The notes under the pieces were generated by a model. The model ran no database searches, was not told the origin of the DNA, and saw nothing but the letters and a program-made list of their open reading frames with translations. A stretch of DNA of 18,351 nt from an uncultured Brevundimonas sp. (GTDB taxonomy: Bacteria; Pseudomonadota; Alphaproteobacteria; Caulobacterales; Caulobacteraceae), in NCBI RefSeq assembly GCF_943913055.1, contig NZ_CALTWS010000027.1, forward strand, positions 1 through 18,351, written 5' to 3'. Shown here piece after piece: positions 1 through 8,120 of the stretch. Position numbers and translations under genes: made by a program. Position 1 is the stretch's first letter; every line of letters starts with the position of its first letter.

Positions 1-1286
1 GACTGGTCCCAGGCCTGGGGCGACAGGGCGGTCAAAAGAGGCGAGACGACCGCCCGTACCGGCTGCGGAACACGAGCGATGCGGTTCCAGTAGCGGTGGC
101 TGTAGAGGTGCCGGTTGTACCCCCCGAACAGTTCGTCGCCGCCGTCGCCGGACAGGCTGACCGTCACCTGCCGGCGGGCCAGTCGACTGACGATATGGGT
201 CGGAATCTGGGAGGCGTCGGCGAAGGGTTCGCTGAACATCGCCGGCAGCTGCGGAATGACGTCCAGCGCGTCGCGGGCCGTGACGATCTGTTCGGTGTGG
301 TCGGTGCCCAGATGATCGGCGACCGCGCGGGCATGCTCGGCCTCGTTATAGGCCTCGTCATCAAAGCCGATGGTGAAGGTCTTCACGGGACGGCTGGACC
401 GCGCCTGCATCAGGGCCACGACGGTCGAGGAATCCACGCCACCCGACAGGAAGGCCCCCAGCGGCACGTCCGACACCATCTGGCGCTCGATCGCCTCGCC
501 CAGCACGCGCTCCAGAGCATCGACCGCCGCCTCGGGTCCACCCTGGAACGGCGAGGCGTGACCTTGCGCCGCCATGGCGAGCGTGTCCCAGTAGCGCACT
601 GTCCGCTCGGTTTCGTCGGCCGGACGCACCACGACATAGCTGCCGGGCATGACCTTGCGGATGCCCTGATAGGCGGACCAGGGCTCGGGCACATAGAGGT
701 AGCGCAGCATCAGACCGATCGCCTCGGGATCGATGGCCGCTTCGAAGGCGGGATGAACCTGCAGGGCCGCCAGGTCCGAGCCGAACAGCAGGGTTCGCCC
801 CGCACCCTGCCCCTGCCAGCCATAGTACAGCGGCTTTTCGCCCATGGCGTCACGGGCCAGGGTCAGAGTGCGGTCCTGCCGGTCCCACAGGGCGAAAGCA
901 AACATGCCCTGAACGCGGGCCATCGCCTGATCCAGCCCCCAGGCGCGGATCGCAGCCAGCAGCACCTCGGTGTCGGAGCTTCCACGCCAGGCCGGCGCTA
1001 CACCTTCAGCCTCCAGTTGCGCACGCAAACTCTGATAGTTGTAGATTTCGCCGTTGTAGGTCAGCACGAACCGCTGATCCGCGCCGACCATCGGCTGGTG
1101 TCCGCCGGGGCTGAGATCGATGATCGACAGTCGGCGGTGGCCCAGGGCGACGCCGGCCCCCGCATCCAGCCACTGACCCGCATCATCCGGCCCGCGGCGG
1201 GCAATGGCATCGGTCATGGCCGTCAGGATGCGGCCGGCGCTGCCGTCCAGTCCTGCGGGGGTCACGAAACCGGCCAGGCCGCACAT
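1..1286 (-). CDS. asnB: AsnB-type glutamine-dependent amidotransferase (asparagine synthase family), 3' end cut off by the window
   Basis: Asparagine synthase (glutamine-hydrolysing) family. The N-terminal class II glutaminase domain releases ammonia from glutamine and the C-terminal ATP-pyrophosphatase domain activates a carboxylate. The protein begins MCGLAGF, leaving Cys2 as the glutaminase nucleophile, followed by RRGPDD (30-35), YNGEIYN (77-83) and SSDTE (103-107). The synthetase domain has the PP-loop SGGVDSS at 281-287 and SGDGGDELFGGYNRH near residues 380-394. The frame stays open to base 1, giving about 428 residues of a family usually 590-650 long, so only the C-terminal third is missing. 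The ATG is fixed by the invariant Cys2; AGAGAG lies about 9 bases upstream. It sits 117 bases beyond the flippase stop, probably in the same transcription unit. In polysaccharide loci such proteins can amidate a uronic acid carboxyl (the role assigned to WbpS) instead of making asparagine; that role here is inference. Confidence 0.93.
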   Translation of the reverse strand, partial: MCGLAGFVTPAGLDGSAGRILTAMTDAIARRGPDDAGQWLDAGAGVALGHRRLSIIDLSPGGHQPMVGADQRFVLTYNGEIYNYQSLRAQLEAEGVAPAWRGSSDTEVLLAAIRAWGLDQAMARVQGMFAFALWDRQDRTLTLARDAMGEKPLYYGWQGQGAGRTLLFGSDLAALQVHPAFEAAIDPEAIGLMLRYLYVPEPWSAYQGIRKVMPGSYVVVRPADETERTVRYWDTLAMAAQGHASPFQGGPEAAVDALERVLGEAIERQMVSDVPLGAFLSGGVDSSTVVALMQARSSRPVKTFTIGFDDEAYNEAEHARAVADHLGTDHTEQIVTARDALDVIPQLPAMFSEPFADASQIPTHIVSRLARRQVTVSLSGDGGDELFGGYNRHLYSHRYWNRIARVPQPVRAVVSPLLTALSPQAWDQ

Positions 1287-1403
1287 CGTCCAGTCTCTCT
1301 TGCAAAGCGCCCGCGACAGGCGGAACGCGCGTCTCTTAGTCGTTTGGCCCCCAACCGTCACCCCTTATGCGCCGGGGCAAGGCGCTCTCCTGTCCCGATG
1401 GGT

Positions 1404-2969
1404 TCAGGCAGATACGGTTCCCTTGATCTGCCGCAGCAGGCCCATCCGCCAAGCGGCCGTTGCCACGACCGCTAAAAAGGGCAGGCCAAAAGCCAGGGTT
1501 CCGAGGATGAGACGTGCAAAAGGCAGCATGACTTCGGTCAAGCCGTTGACCTGGTAAAGCGTGAACCAGCCCGGCACACTGGCCAAACCCAGAAGGGCCA
1601 GGCCCGTGATCAGACGCAGGCTGATCAACCTCGGCTTCCAGATCATAACCAGCACGATCTGGCCGACCACATAGACCAGCGCCCCGACCGAGGCACCGAG
1701 CGCGATGCCGACGACGCCGAGCCGGTCGACCAGTTGGCTGCTGACCCCGAAATTCACCACCGACGCCAACACGCCAAGCAATAGCGGCGGCAGCATGCGC
1801 TGATAGGAAAAGAACAGGCGGTTCAACATTTCGCGCGCGGCGATCAGGACGATGCCGAGTGCGTAGGCGGCGAACGCCAGTGCGGTTCCTGACAGGTCGG
1901 CCGCCGACAATCCCCCGTGCCCGTAGACCAGAGCGACGACATCCTGGCGCATCACATAGGCCACGATGGTCAGCGGCAGAGTCAGGGCCACGGTCAGAAG
2001 CAGTCCCAGGGTCAGGCTGTGGCCGGAGGCCGCGTCATCGCCGGCCGAGGCCGAGGCCGCAATCCGCGGGAAGAAGAAATAGGCCACAAGCATGGAAAAG
2101 GCCGTGGCGATGAACATCGCCAGACGGCTGGCATAGTTGAGCTGGGAGATCGCACCCTCGCCCACACCGCCTGCCAGATTGATGCCCACGAAGATATTGA
2201 TCTGATCCAGAAAGGTGCCGAACATCACGGGCACCGACAGCAGGACGATCCTCTGCACGGTCTGGCGGGTCAGGATCACCCGCGGCACGGTCGGATAGAG
2301 TGTACGGTTCTGAAACCGCTGGAACGGGGCCTGCAGAACCCAGGCCCCGACCGCGGCGATCACGGCGATCCGGATGTCGGCCAGCACGGCGGCGGCCAGA
2401 ATGCCAAGAATGGCGATGATGTTGTTCACCACCGGCACAGCCAGCGGACCGATGAAACGGCCGTGCGCCTGCTGTAGCGAGTTCTGGATCGCGACATAGC
2501 CCGAGAACGGGAAACCCACGGCCATGATGATGGTCAGTTGCGTGGCGAGAGCCAGCGTCTCCGGCGAGGCGCCCGGTGCCGTGAAACGCACGATCGGGGC
2601 GGCGAAGGCGACGCAGATCAGGCCAATGACAAGCGAGACGGCCAGATAGGTCTGTATGGCCTCGTTGGCGAAATGCCCGGCGGCGTCGGGGGCCTGACTG
2701 CGCCTTTCCACATACATCGGCAGGACGACCACATTGATCGTGGCCAGAAAGGCCGCCCAAAGGATGCCGGGGATCATGTTGGCGACGAAGAAGGCGTCCG
2801 TCGCCATATCCGCCCCGAAGACGACCGACAGAGCCACGTCGCGCCCGAACGCCAGCCCCTTGGCCAGCACCGTCAGCCCCAGGGCCACGGCACCGACGCC
2901 CAGCACCTTGACCAGAAGCGAAGCGGACCCCGCCTCGTCGGCCGACGCCGCGTCCGGTCCGACTGTCAT
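1404..2969 (-). CDS. MurJ/MviN-family lipid-linked polysaccharide flippase (Wzx-like role)
   Basis: A 521-residue polytopic inner-membrane protein of the MurJ/MviN branch of the MOP exporter superfamily, matching the usual length of about 520. The N-terminal part carries the family pattern: a basic-aromatic segment AFGRDVALSVVFGA followed by TDAFFVANMIPG. Hydrophobic stretches consistent with about 13-14 membrane segments follow to the C-terminus. The frame is open upstream to 3266, but the ATG at 2967-2969 forms an ATGA overlap with the stop of the polymerase gene, which decides the start. Between a Wzy-like polymerase and an amidotransferase, the likely job is moving undecaprenyl-linked repeat units across the inner membrane. 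Housekeeping MurJ (lipid II flippase) is the alternative, but the context favours a polysaccharide role. Family assignment is solid; the substrate is inferred. Confidence 0.88.
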   Translation of the reverse strand: MTVGPDAASADEAGSASLLVKVLGVGAVALGLTVLAKGLAFGRDVALSVVFGADMATDAFFVANMIPGILWAAFLATINVVVLPMYVERRSQAPDAAGHFANEAIQTYLAVSLVIGLICVAFAAPIVRFTAPGASPETLALATQLTIIMAVGFPFSGYVAIQNSLQQAHGRFIGPLAVPVVNNIIAILGILAAAVLADIRIAVIAAVGAWVLQAPFQRFQNRTLYPTVPRVILTRQTVQRIVLLSVPVMFGTFLDQINIFVGINLAGGVGEGAISQLNYASRLAMFIATAFSMLVAYFFFPRIAASASAGDDAASGHSLTLGLLLTVALTLPLTIVAYVMRQDVVALVYGHGGLSAADLSGTALAFAAYALGIVLIAAREMLNRLFFSYQRMLPPLLLGVLASVVNFGVSSQLVDRLGVVGIALGASVGALVYVVGQIVLVMIWKPRLISLRLITGLALLGLASVPGWFTLYQVNGLTEVMLPFARLILGTLAFGLPFLAVVATAAWRMGLLRQIKGTVSA

Positions 2970-4324
2970 GCCGGAAGCTGAACCCTGTTGTAGCGACGGC
3001 GATAGACCAGATACAGGACCACCGTCAGGCCCAGGGTCGCAAGGCCGCCCGGCGTCTGCATCAGCTGATTGTTCGCGGGCATCATCACCACGCCCAGGGT
3101 CAGCAGCGAAAACAGCAGCATGGAGAAGGGATTGCGGAACTCCACGATCTCGGCCCAGCAGCGCCCGTAGACATAGGCCAGCCAGCCGAACAGGGGGATT
3201 GTCCCGATCCAGGTGAAGTCCGAGGCGAACCACGCGAACACCGAATACCACCGCGTCGTGCCCCATCCGGACTCATAGGCGGTGATCGACGGATAGGTGA
3301 GGTCCAGAACGGACTCCAGACCCAGATAGCGTTCCGCGATGACCGAGATCGAATAGGACGAGCCGTAAAGATACGACCATGTCGGCTCGGTGTGCAGGGC
3401 ATAGCTGAGCCCGTTCCAGCCATTGGTCAGATACATGACAACGGCAGAGATCGCGAAGCCCCTGTCCGGGCCAAAAATGCGGAATACGGGATGGGTGGTA
3501 TCGTAATAGATCAGGTCGATTTCGCGATAGTTGATGTTGTGCGCGCCGATCCCGATCGCCGTGTAGCGGTTGGCCAGAATGAAGGAGAATATGTAGACCG
3601 CCGCGATCGCGACCGCGAACAGCAGGGCGTAGGTCCGCAGGCTGATCGGCTTGCGGCTGCGGCTGGCCATGATGACGAAGATGCAGCCCATGTAGACGAT
3701 CAGGTCGCCGATGGTCTTTTGCTGCCCTGCGTTCAGCATGAACAGGATGGGCGAGCCGAAGACGACCATGGCCACCAGGACCTTCTGCGTCAGGCCCAGC
3801 TTCCTGAAGTAATACAGCCCCAGGACATTCAGCATGAAGATGAAGGGGGCAAGGGCACTGTAGAGGATAAATGACAGGGAATAGCCCTGAGCGGCCGCAC
3901 CACGCTCGCGCTCATACAGGTCGAAATAGGCCTCGCCTGCGCCGGACAGGCTGAAGTTTGCGCCCTGTCCGATGAAGGTGACCAAGGTAAACAGGAAGCC
4001 CAGTCCGGACACTGCAAGCAGGACGTTGAAGAACATCCGCTCCCAATTTTCATTGATGGGCGGGGTTGTCGCCGTCGGCGTGATCATACGCCCCCGTACG
4101 GCAAAGACGTAACCGGCGATCACCGCTGCCGTGATCGCCGCAAGATAGACCCCTACCCGGACAATATCGAAGTGCAGGTAGACGACCGGGCCAGCCACCG
4201 TCAGCAGCAGCGTGAAGGCGAGATAGGCGATGAAGAAGATCAGGGGCCAGTACAGGACGCCGTCGCGGGTCGCGACATGCACGGCCGGCGACATGGCTCG
4301 CATAGGCAAGGGCAGTGGTGTCAT
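2966..4324 (-). CDS. Multi-spanning membrane protein, probable Wzy-like O-antigen/EPS polymerase
   Basis: A 452-residue, very hydrophobic protein. Membrane segments start near residue 24 (LYWPLIFFIAYLAFTLLL) and recur along the length, roughly ten to twelve in all. A long, more polar, tyrosine- and tryptophan-rich region (about residues 240-380) would be the large periplasmic loop typical of Wzy polymerases. The C-terminus is short and basic (VYRRRYNRV). Wzy proteins lack strong sequence motifs, so the call rests on topology, size and position between a glycosyltransferase and a flippase gene. It overlaps both neighbours by 4 bases (ATGA at each junction), indicating translational coupling. 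The start is the ATG at 4322-4324; in-frame ATGs at codons 8 and 11 are alternatives. An O-antigen ligase (WaaL) is possible but less likely beside the flippase. Confidence 0.75.
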   Translation of the reverse strand: MTPLPLPMRAMSPAVHVATRDGVLYWPLIFFIAYLAFTLLLTVAGPVVYLHFDIVRVGVYLAAITAAVIAGYVFAVRGRMITPTATTPPINENWERMFFNVLLAVSGLGFLFTLVTFIGQGANFSLSGAGEAYFDLYERERGAAAQGYSLSFILYSALAPFIFMLNVLGLYYFRKLGLTQKVLVAMVVFGSPILFMLNAGQQKTIGDLIVYMGCIFVIMASRSRKPISLRTYALLFAVAIAAVYIFSFILANRYTAIGIGAHNINYREIDLIYYDTTHPVFRIFGPDRGFAISAVVMYLTNGWNGLSYALHTEPTWSYLYGSSYSISVIAERYLGLESVLDLTYPSITAYESGWGTTRWYSVFAWFASDFTWIGTIPLFGWLAYVYGRCWAEIVEFRNPFSMLLFSLLTLGVVMMPANNQLMQTPGGLATLGLTVVLYLVYRRRYNRVQLPA

Positions 4325-5562
4325 CCCGCCTGCTCCACAACCGCACCCATGAACGCCCCCATCCGCTCCGCATGGCTCTCGTAAAAGAACAGGCGGGATG
4401 ACAGGCAGGCGGCCTTGGCGGCGGCGATCTGGGCGTGGGACATCGACAGTATCGGCATCAACTGATGCGCTCCGGACAAGGGATCGCCATAGGGGATGAA
4501 GAAGCCCGTCTGGCCCGGCTGTTGATACAGGGCCGCGTCGCCGACGTCATTGGTTATGACGGGCGTGCCGAAGTGGACGGACTCGGCCAGCTTGGTCGGA
4601 AACCCCGCGCGGCTGACGATACTGTCCTTGCGCAGGAAGATGGAGAAGTCCGCGTCGCGCAGGGTGGCGCGAACCACCTCGCGCGGCTGGCGGCCGTGAA
4701 AAAGCACGCGATCGCCGAGCCGCTCCAGCAGCGGGCCGTGGCCGGGCATGATCTCCAGATAGCCCCCCCGGTCGACGCCATAGGCATCGAGACGGAAATC
4801 GGCCCCCAGGGTCAGGGCGGCGTCCAGCACCTCGATGACCTTGTCCAGCCGGTCCTTGGGGCCCTCGCGGGTCTCGCGCACCACGGCGGGGTCCCAGCCG
4901 CTGCCGGCGAAGAACAGCCGCTTGGGTGCCCCGTCCGGACTGGCCTGGCCGGCTGGGGGCGACGGGTCGGACATCAGGGTGGGCATGACGACCACCGGCC
5001 GGCCGTTCGGCCTGTAGAAGTCGGCCAGATAGCGGCTGGCCACGATCAGCCCGTCCATGCGAGGATTGACGACACGCATGCGCAAGGGGCGGTCGATGTT
5101 GCGCAGCAGGGCGGCGGGGCTGACCAGGCGGCTGACGCTGTACCACTCCGTCACCTCGGCCACGGCGCTGGCCCCGACAGAGCTACAGAACCGGATCAAC
5201 CGCGCCTGGGCGACCGCCGGATAGTCATAGGCTATGACGGCGGCGATCTGATCGGGCGGATAATGCCCGACGACCTGCCGGACCTCGCCGATGGTCGTGA
5301 TCCGCCTGAACCAGTCCAGCATGCCGCCGGGAAAGGCCGTCTCCCAGCAATCGAAGGGCACGTCGGCATGGTCGGCGCGGCGTGGCGGCTGGCCGGGCGA
5401 CATCTGGCGCGACAGGCCCATCAGAACGACCCGGTAGCCCAAGTCGCGCAGCATCAAGGCATTGGCCAAGGCCCTTTGAGCGGCCGCATTGCCCGCAGGA
5501 AACTCGAACGCCCCGACATAGACGATGATGTCGCGGGCCTGACCTTCGATGCGGGTCGTCAC
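4321..5562 (-). CDS. GT4-like (GT-B fold) glycosyltransferase
   Basis: About 413 residues with glycosyltransferase family 4-like features. The N-terminal strand IIVYVGAFEFPAGNAAAQR (about 12-30) is a GT-B acceptor-side glycine-rich start. Further on come LIVASRYLADFYR, an interdomain RLFFAGSGWDP, and near the C-terminus the donor-binding stretch GFPTKLAESVHFGTPVITN (about 310-330), resembling the E-x7-E region of GT4 enzymes. No signal peptide or membrane segment is evident, so it should act at the cytoplasmic face, adding a sugar to the lipid-linked repeat unit. The start is probably GTG at 5560-5562, forming a GTGA overlap with the dehydrogenase stop, as at the other junctions; a TTG at 5569-5571 would add three residues and has AAGAG closer to it. 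It is the only glycosyltransferase in the window. Donor and acceptor cannot be read from sequence. Confidence 0.85.
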   Translation of the reverse strand: MTTRIEGQARDIIVYVGAFEFPAGNAAAQRALANALMLRDLGYRVVLMGLSRQMSPGQPPRRADHADVPFDCWETAFPGGMLDWFRRITTIGEVRQVVGHYPPDQIAAVIAYDYPAVAQARLIRFCSSVGASAVAEVTEWYSVSRLVSPAALLRNIDRPLRMRVVNPRMDGLIVASRYLADFYRPNGRPVVVMPTLMSDPSPPAGQASPDGAPKRLFFAGSGWDPAVVRETREGPKDRLDKVIEVLDAALTLGADFRLDAYGVDRGGYLEIMPGHGPLLERLGDRVLFHGRQPREVVRATLRDADFSIFLRKDSIVSRAGFPTKLAESVHFGTPVITNDVGDAALYQQPGQTGFFIPYGDPLSGAHQLMPILSMSHAQIAAAKAACLSSRLFFYESHAERMGAFMGAVVEQAG

Positions 5563-6857
5563 AGGCACCAATAGCTCTTGCCCGGGGCCAGGGCCGCCTC
5601 GCCCGCCCCATACCGAGGCCAGCTGCGCTTCAGGTCCACCAGCAGGCCGTCGGCGGCCAGCAGACCGTCCAGCGCCTGATCGTCCAGGGCGCGGTAGGCG
5701 TCGTGCGGCACCGCGCCCAGGACGCAGTCGTAGCGGCGGGACAGGGCGTCAGCGTCAAGTTCCAGCCCGTATTCGTGGCGGGCTTCGTCGGGGTCGGCCA
5801 AGGGGTCGGCAACCGTGATCGTGTGGCCGCGCGCCTGGAGCTGGGCGATCAGGTCCGCGACCTTGGAGTTACGCAGATCCGGCACATTTTCCTTGAAGGT
5901 CAGACCCAACACCAGAATGGAAGCTGGACGTCCTGACCGCAGGGCATCGACCCGGTCCGCGACCCAGGTCGCCATGCCGTCATTGATGGACCGGCCCGCC
6001 AGGATGACCTGGGCCTCGTGACCCAGTTCCTGGGCCCGGTGGCTGAGATAGTAGGGGTCAACCCCGATGCAGTGCCCCCCGACCAGGCCCGGCTCGAACG
6101 GCAGGAAGTTCCATTTGGTGCGGGCGGCCGCCAGCACGTCCCAGATTGAGATGTCCAGGCTGCTGAAGATCTGGGTGATCTCGTTCATGAAGGCGATGTT
6201 GATGTCGCGCTGGGCGTTTTCGATCACCTTGGCGGCCTCGGCCACCTTGATGGTGCGTGCGGGAAAGACGCCGCCCGTCGTCACCCGACCATAGACCTCG
6301 GCCAGGATCGCGGTAACGGCCTCGTTCTCGCCCGCGATGACCTTGGTGATGCGGTCGACCGTGTGCAGCTTGTCGCCCGGATTGATCCGCTCGGGCGAAT
6401 AGCCGACGAAGAAGTCCACGCTGGGCGTAAGGCCCGACAGTTGCGCCATCAGCGGACGACAGATGTCCTCGGTCACGCCCGGATAGACGGTGCTTTCGAA
6501 CACGACGACCGGCTTGCGCTCGGCGGACAGCATGGCCGCGACCGTTTCGGACGCGCCGAGCAGGGGACGCAGGTCCGGCTTGTTCCGGTCGTCGATCGGG
6601 GTGGGGACGGTGACGATATAGAGGTCCGCCGGAGGGCAGTCCGCAGCCTGGGCCGTCAGGCGGAGCGACGAGGCCGACAGAGTCACGTCGTCAATCTCGC
6701 CCGTGCGATCGTGACCATTCTGAAGTTCGGCGATGCGGCCGGTGTTGATATCCAGGCCCCAGACTTCGAAATGCCGAGCCAGGGCCACCGCCAGCGGCAG
6801 TCCCACATAGCCCAGACCGATGACCACAATCCGGGTCGAACTCGAAACAACGCGCAT
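5559..6857 (-). CDS. tviB: TviB/WbpO-type nucleotide-sugar dehydrogenase (UDP-HexNAc 6-dehydrogenase)
   Basis: A 432-residue member of the UDP-glucose/GDP-mannose dehydrogenase family, which oxidises the C6 hydroxyl of a UDP-sugar to a carboxylate using 2 NAD+. The NAD site is VIGLGYVGLPLAV (12-24). ESTVYPG (121-127), YSPERINPGDK (153-163), AAKVIENAQRDIN (208-220), KWNFLPF (248-254) and GGHCIGVDPYYL (260-271) follow, with Cys263 as the predicted nucleophile and FKENVPDLRNS at 321-331. These motifs match the Vi-antigen TviB / WbpO subgroup more closely than UDP-glucose dehydrogenase, so the product is probably UDP-GlcNAcA or UDP-GalNAcA. The frame is open to 6914, but the ATG at 6855-6857 has AGGA five bases upstream and places the Rossmann motif correctly. 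It is the first gene of the leftward operon. Exact hexosamine specificity is inferred. Confidence 0.9.
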   Translation of the reverse strand: MRVVSSSTRIVVIGLGYVGLPLAVALARHFEVWGLDINTGRIAELQNGHDRTGEIDDVTLSASSLRLTAQAADCPPADLYIVTVPTPIDDRNKPDLRPLLGASETVAAMLSAERKPVVVFESTVYPGVTEDICRPLMAQLSGLTPSVDFFVGYSPERINPGDKLHTVDRITKVIAGENEAVTAILAEVYGRVTTGGVFPARTIKVAEAAKVIENAQRDINIAFMNEITQIFSSLDISIWDVLAAARTKWNFLPFEPGLVGGHCIGVDPYYLSHRAQELGHEAQVILAGRSINDGMATWVADRVDALRSGRPASILVLGLTFKENVPDLRNSKVADLIAQLQARGHTITVADPLADPDEARHEYGLELDADALSRRYDCVLGAVPHDAYRALDDQALDGLLAADGLLVDLKRSWPRYGAGEAALAPGKSYWCL

Positions 6858-7100
6858 GGAAATCCTACTGGTCCGTATTGGCGAGCGGATCGACCGCGCC
6901 GTTCGTCGGCGCACATATCCGGGCTTCGCATTTCCGGCGAGCCCTTAACAGCCGGGCGCGGGATTAGCCAGAAACACCTTTATGAATGCGTCGAGAGGCC
7001 GTGCCATCCCTTGATGCGGAGGGTCACGACCGGTAAGCCCCTTCCCGGCCCGGCGTCAGCGCGCCGCCAGGGCCTCGACCTTCAGACTGCGGTGACGATC
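6858..7100. promoter_or_regulatory. Divergent intergenic region between the dehydrogenase operon and the uronate epimerase gene
   Basis: This 243-bp non-coding spacer separates two divergently transcribed starts and so must hold promoters for both. Visible: AGGA ahead of the dehydrogenase ATG (minus strand), and an imperfectly placed GGCTAATCC on the minus strand (around 6962-6970) that resembles the Caulobacter-type -10 GCTANAWC but has no convincing -35 partner. A GGGCT-N14-AGCCC inverted repeat lies near 6930-6953. On the plus strand TTGATG with GTAAGC 16 bases later is only weakly promoter-like. Promoter presence is inferred from gene orientation. Confidence 0.45.
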
Positions 7101-8108
7101 ATGGCCATTCTTGTAACCGGTGCCGCAGGCTTCATCGGATTTCACACCATCAGCCGTATGCTGGACCGTGGCGAGACGGTGATCGGGCTGGACAATCTGA
7201 ATGACTATTACGACGTGACGCTGAAGGAGGCGCGGCTGGTCCGCCTGCAGGAGCACACGGGTGGAGCGTTCCACTTCGTCAAGGCCGACTTTTCGGACCA
7301 CGACGCGCTGGAGGCGGGGCTGGGCCAGCACGACGTCACCTCCATCATCCACCTGGGGGCCCAGGCGGGGGTGCGCTATTCGATCGAGAACCCGCGCGTC
7401 TATATCCAGTCCAACATTTCCGGCCACCTGAACCTGCTGGAGATCGCCCGGCATCGGGGCGTCCGTCACATGGTCTATGCCAGTTCGTCGTCGGTCTATG
7501 GCGGCAACAAGTCCCTGCCCTTCCGGGTCGAGGACCGCGTGGACCACCCCATCTCTCTGTATGCCGCGACCAAGAAGGCCGACGAGCTGATGAGCGAGAC
7601 CTATGCCCATCTGTACGGGACACCTTTGACCGGGCTGCGGTTTTTTACCGTCTATGGTCCGTGGGGGCGGCCGGACATGGCGATGTGGATGTTCACCAAG
7701 GCGATTCTGGAGGGCAAACCGATCGACGTGTTCAACCACGGTGCCATGCGTCGAGACTTCACCTTCGTGGACGACATCGTGAAGGGCGTCATCGCCTGCC
7801 ACGACAATCCGCCCGCCAACGACGGCCAACTGAAGGCCGGGGGCAGCGTCGCGGCGCACCGCCTGTACAACATCGGCAACAGCCGGTCCGAGGACCTCAG
7901 CCGCATGATCAGCCTGATCGAGGAGGCCTGTGGCACCAGGGCCGAGCGGCGGATGCTGCCCATGCAGCCGGGCGACGTGCCCGAAACCTATGCCGACATC
8001 TCGGCGATCCAAGGCGATCTGGGCTTCGAGCCATCGGTCACTATCGACGAAGGCATCCCGCGCTTCATCGCCTGGTTCAAGGACTACCACGGTATCGCCG
8101 CACGCTGA
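7101..8108 (+). CDS. UDP-glucuronate 4-epimerase-type NAD-dependent SDR (CapI/LpsL-like)
   Basis: A 335-residue extended short-chain dehydrogenase/reductase, the usual length of bacterial UDP-glucuronate 4-epimerases, which interconvert UDP-GlcA and UDP-GalA with bound NAD+. It shows the Rossmann motif TGAAGFIG (6-13), HLGAQAGVRYS (84-94), the serine cluster SSSSVYG (128-134), YAATK (154-158) supplying catalytic Tyr and Lys, and the family-defining pair FFTVYGPWGRPDMA (181-194) and MRRDFTFVDDIV (216-227). The ATG at 7101 sets the usual distance to the Rossmann motif; the much longer upstream open frame is antisense to the dehydrogenase and is not coding. A GTG three codons upstream is an alternative. 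No membrane anchor is seen. It diverges from the dehydrogenase gene, so activity on UDP-HexNAcA cannot be excluded. It ends 12 bases from the converging dehydratase gene. Confidence 0.9.
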   Translation: MAILVTGAAGFIGFHTISRMLDRGETVIGLDNLNDYYDVTLKEARLVRLQEHTGGAFHFVKADFSDHDALEAGLGQHDVTSIIHLGAQAGVRYSIENPRVYIQSNISGHLNLLEIARHRGVRHMVYASSSSVYGGNKSLPFRVEDRVDHPISLYAATKKADELMSETYAHLYGTPLTGLRFFTVYGPWGRPDMAMWMFTKAILEGKPIDVFNHGAMRRDFTFVDDIVKGVIACHDNPPANDGQLKAGGSVAAHRLYNIGNSRSEDLSRMISLIEEACGTRAERRMLPMQPGDVPETYADISAIQGDLGFEPSVTIDEGIPRFIAWFKDYHGIAAR

Positions 8109-8120
8109 CGGCGGCAGGGG

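Noticed and set aside
1369..1385. GCGCC-N7-GGCGC inverted repeat after the flippase gene, as a terminator
   Set aside because: Only 5 bp of stem and no T-run on either strand; too weak to call in high-GC DNA.
96..1475. 459-codon plus-strand open frame
   Set aside because: It lies antisense to the AsnB-like gene, whose conserved motifs are unmistakable. Its predicted protein is low-complexity in Gly, Arg and His with no domain, a usual high-GC shadow.
2970..3266. Upstream extension of the flippase frame
   Set aside because: It would overlap about 300 bases of the polymerase gene, encodes an Arg/Gly/Asp-rich non-membrane stretch, and the ATGA junction at 2966-2969 explains the true start.
6858..6914. 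19-codon upstream extension of the dehydrogenase
   Set aside because: Arg/Ser-rich, not family-like, and the ATG at 6855-6857 has a good AGGA site.
6363..7100. Long open frame upstream of the epimerase
   Set aside because: The first 500 bases are antisense to the dehydrogenase gene, and the translated extension shows no domain. The Rossmann motif sits at the right distance from the ATG at 7101.
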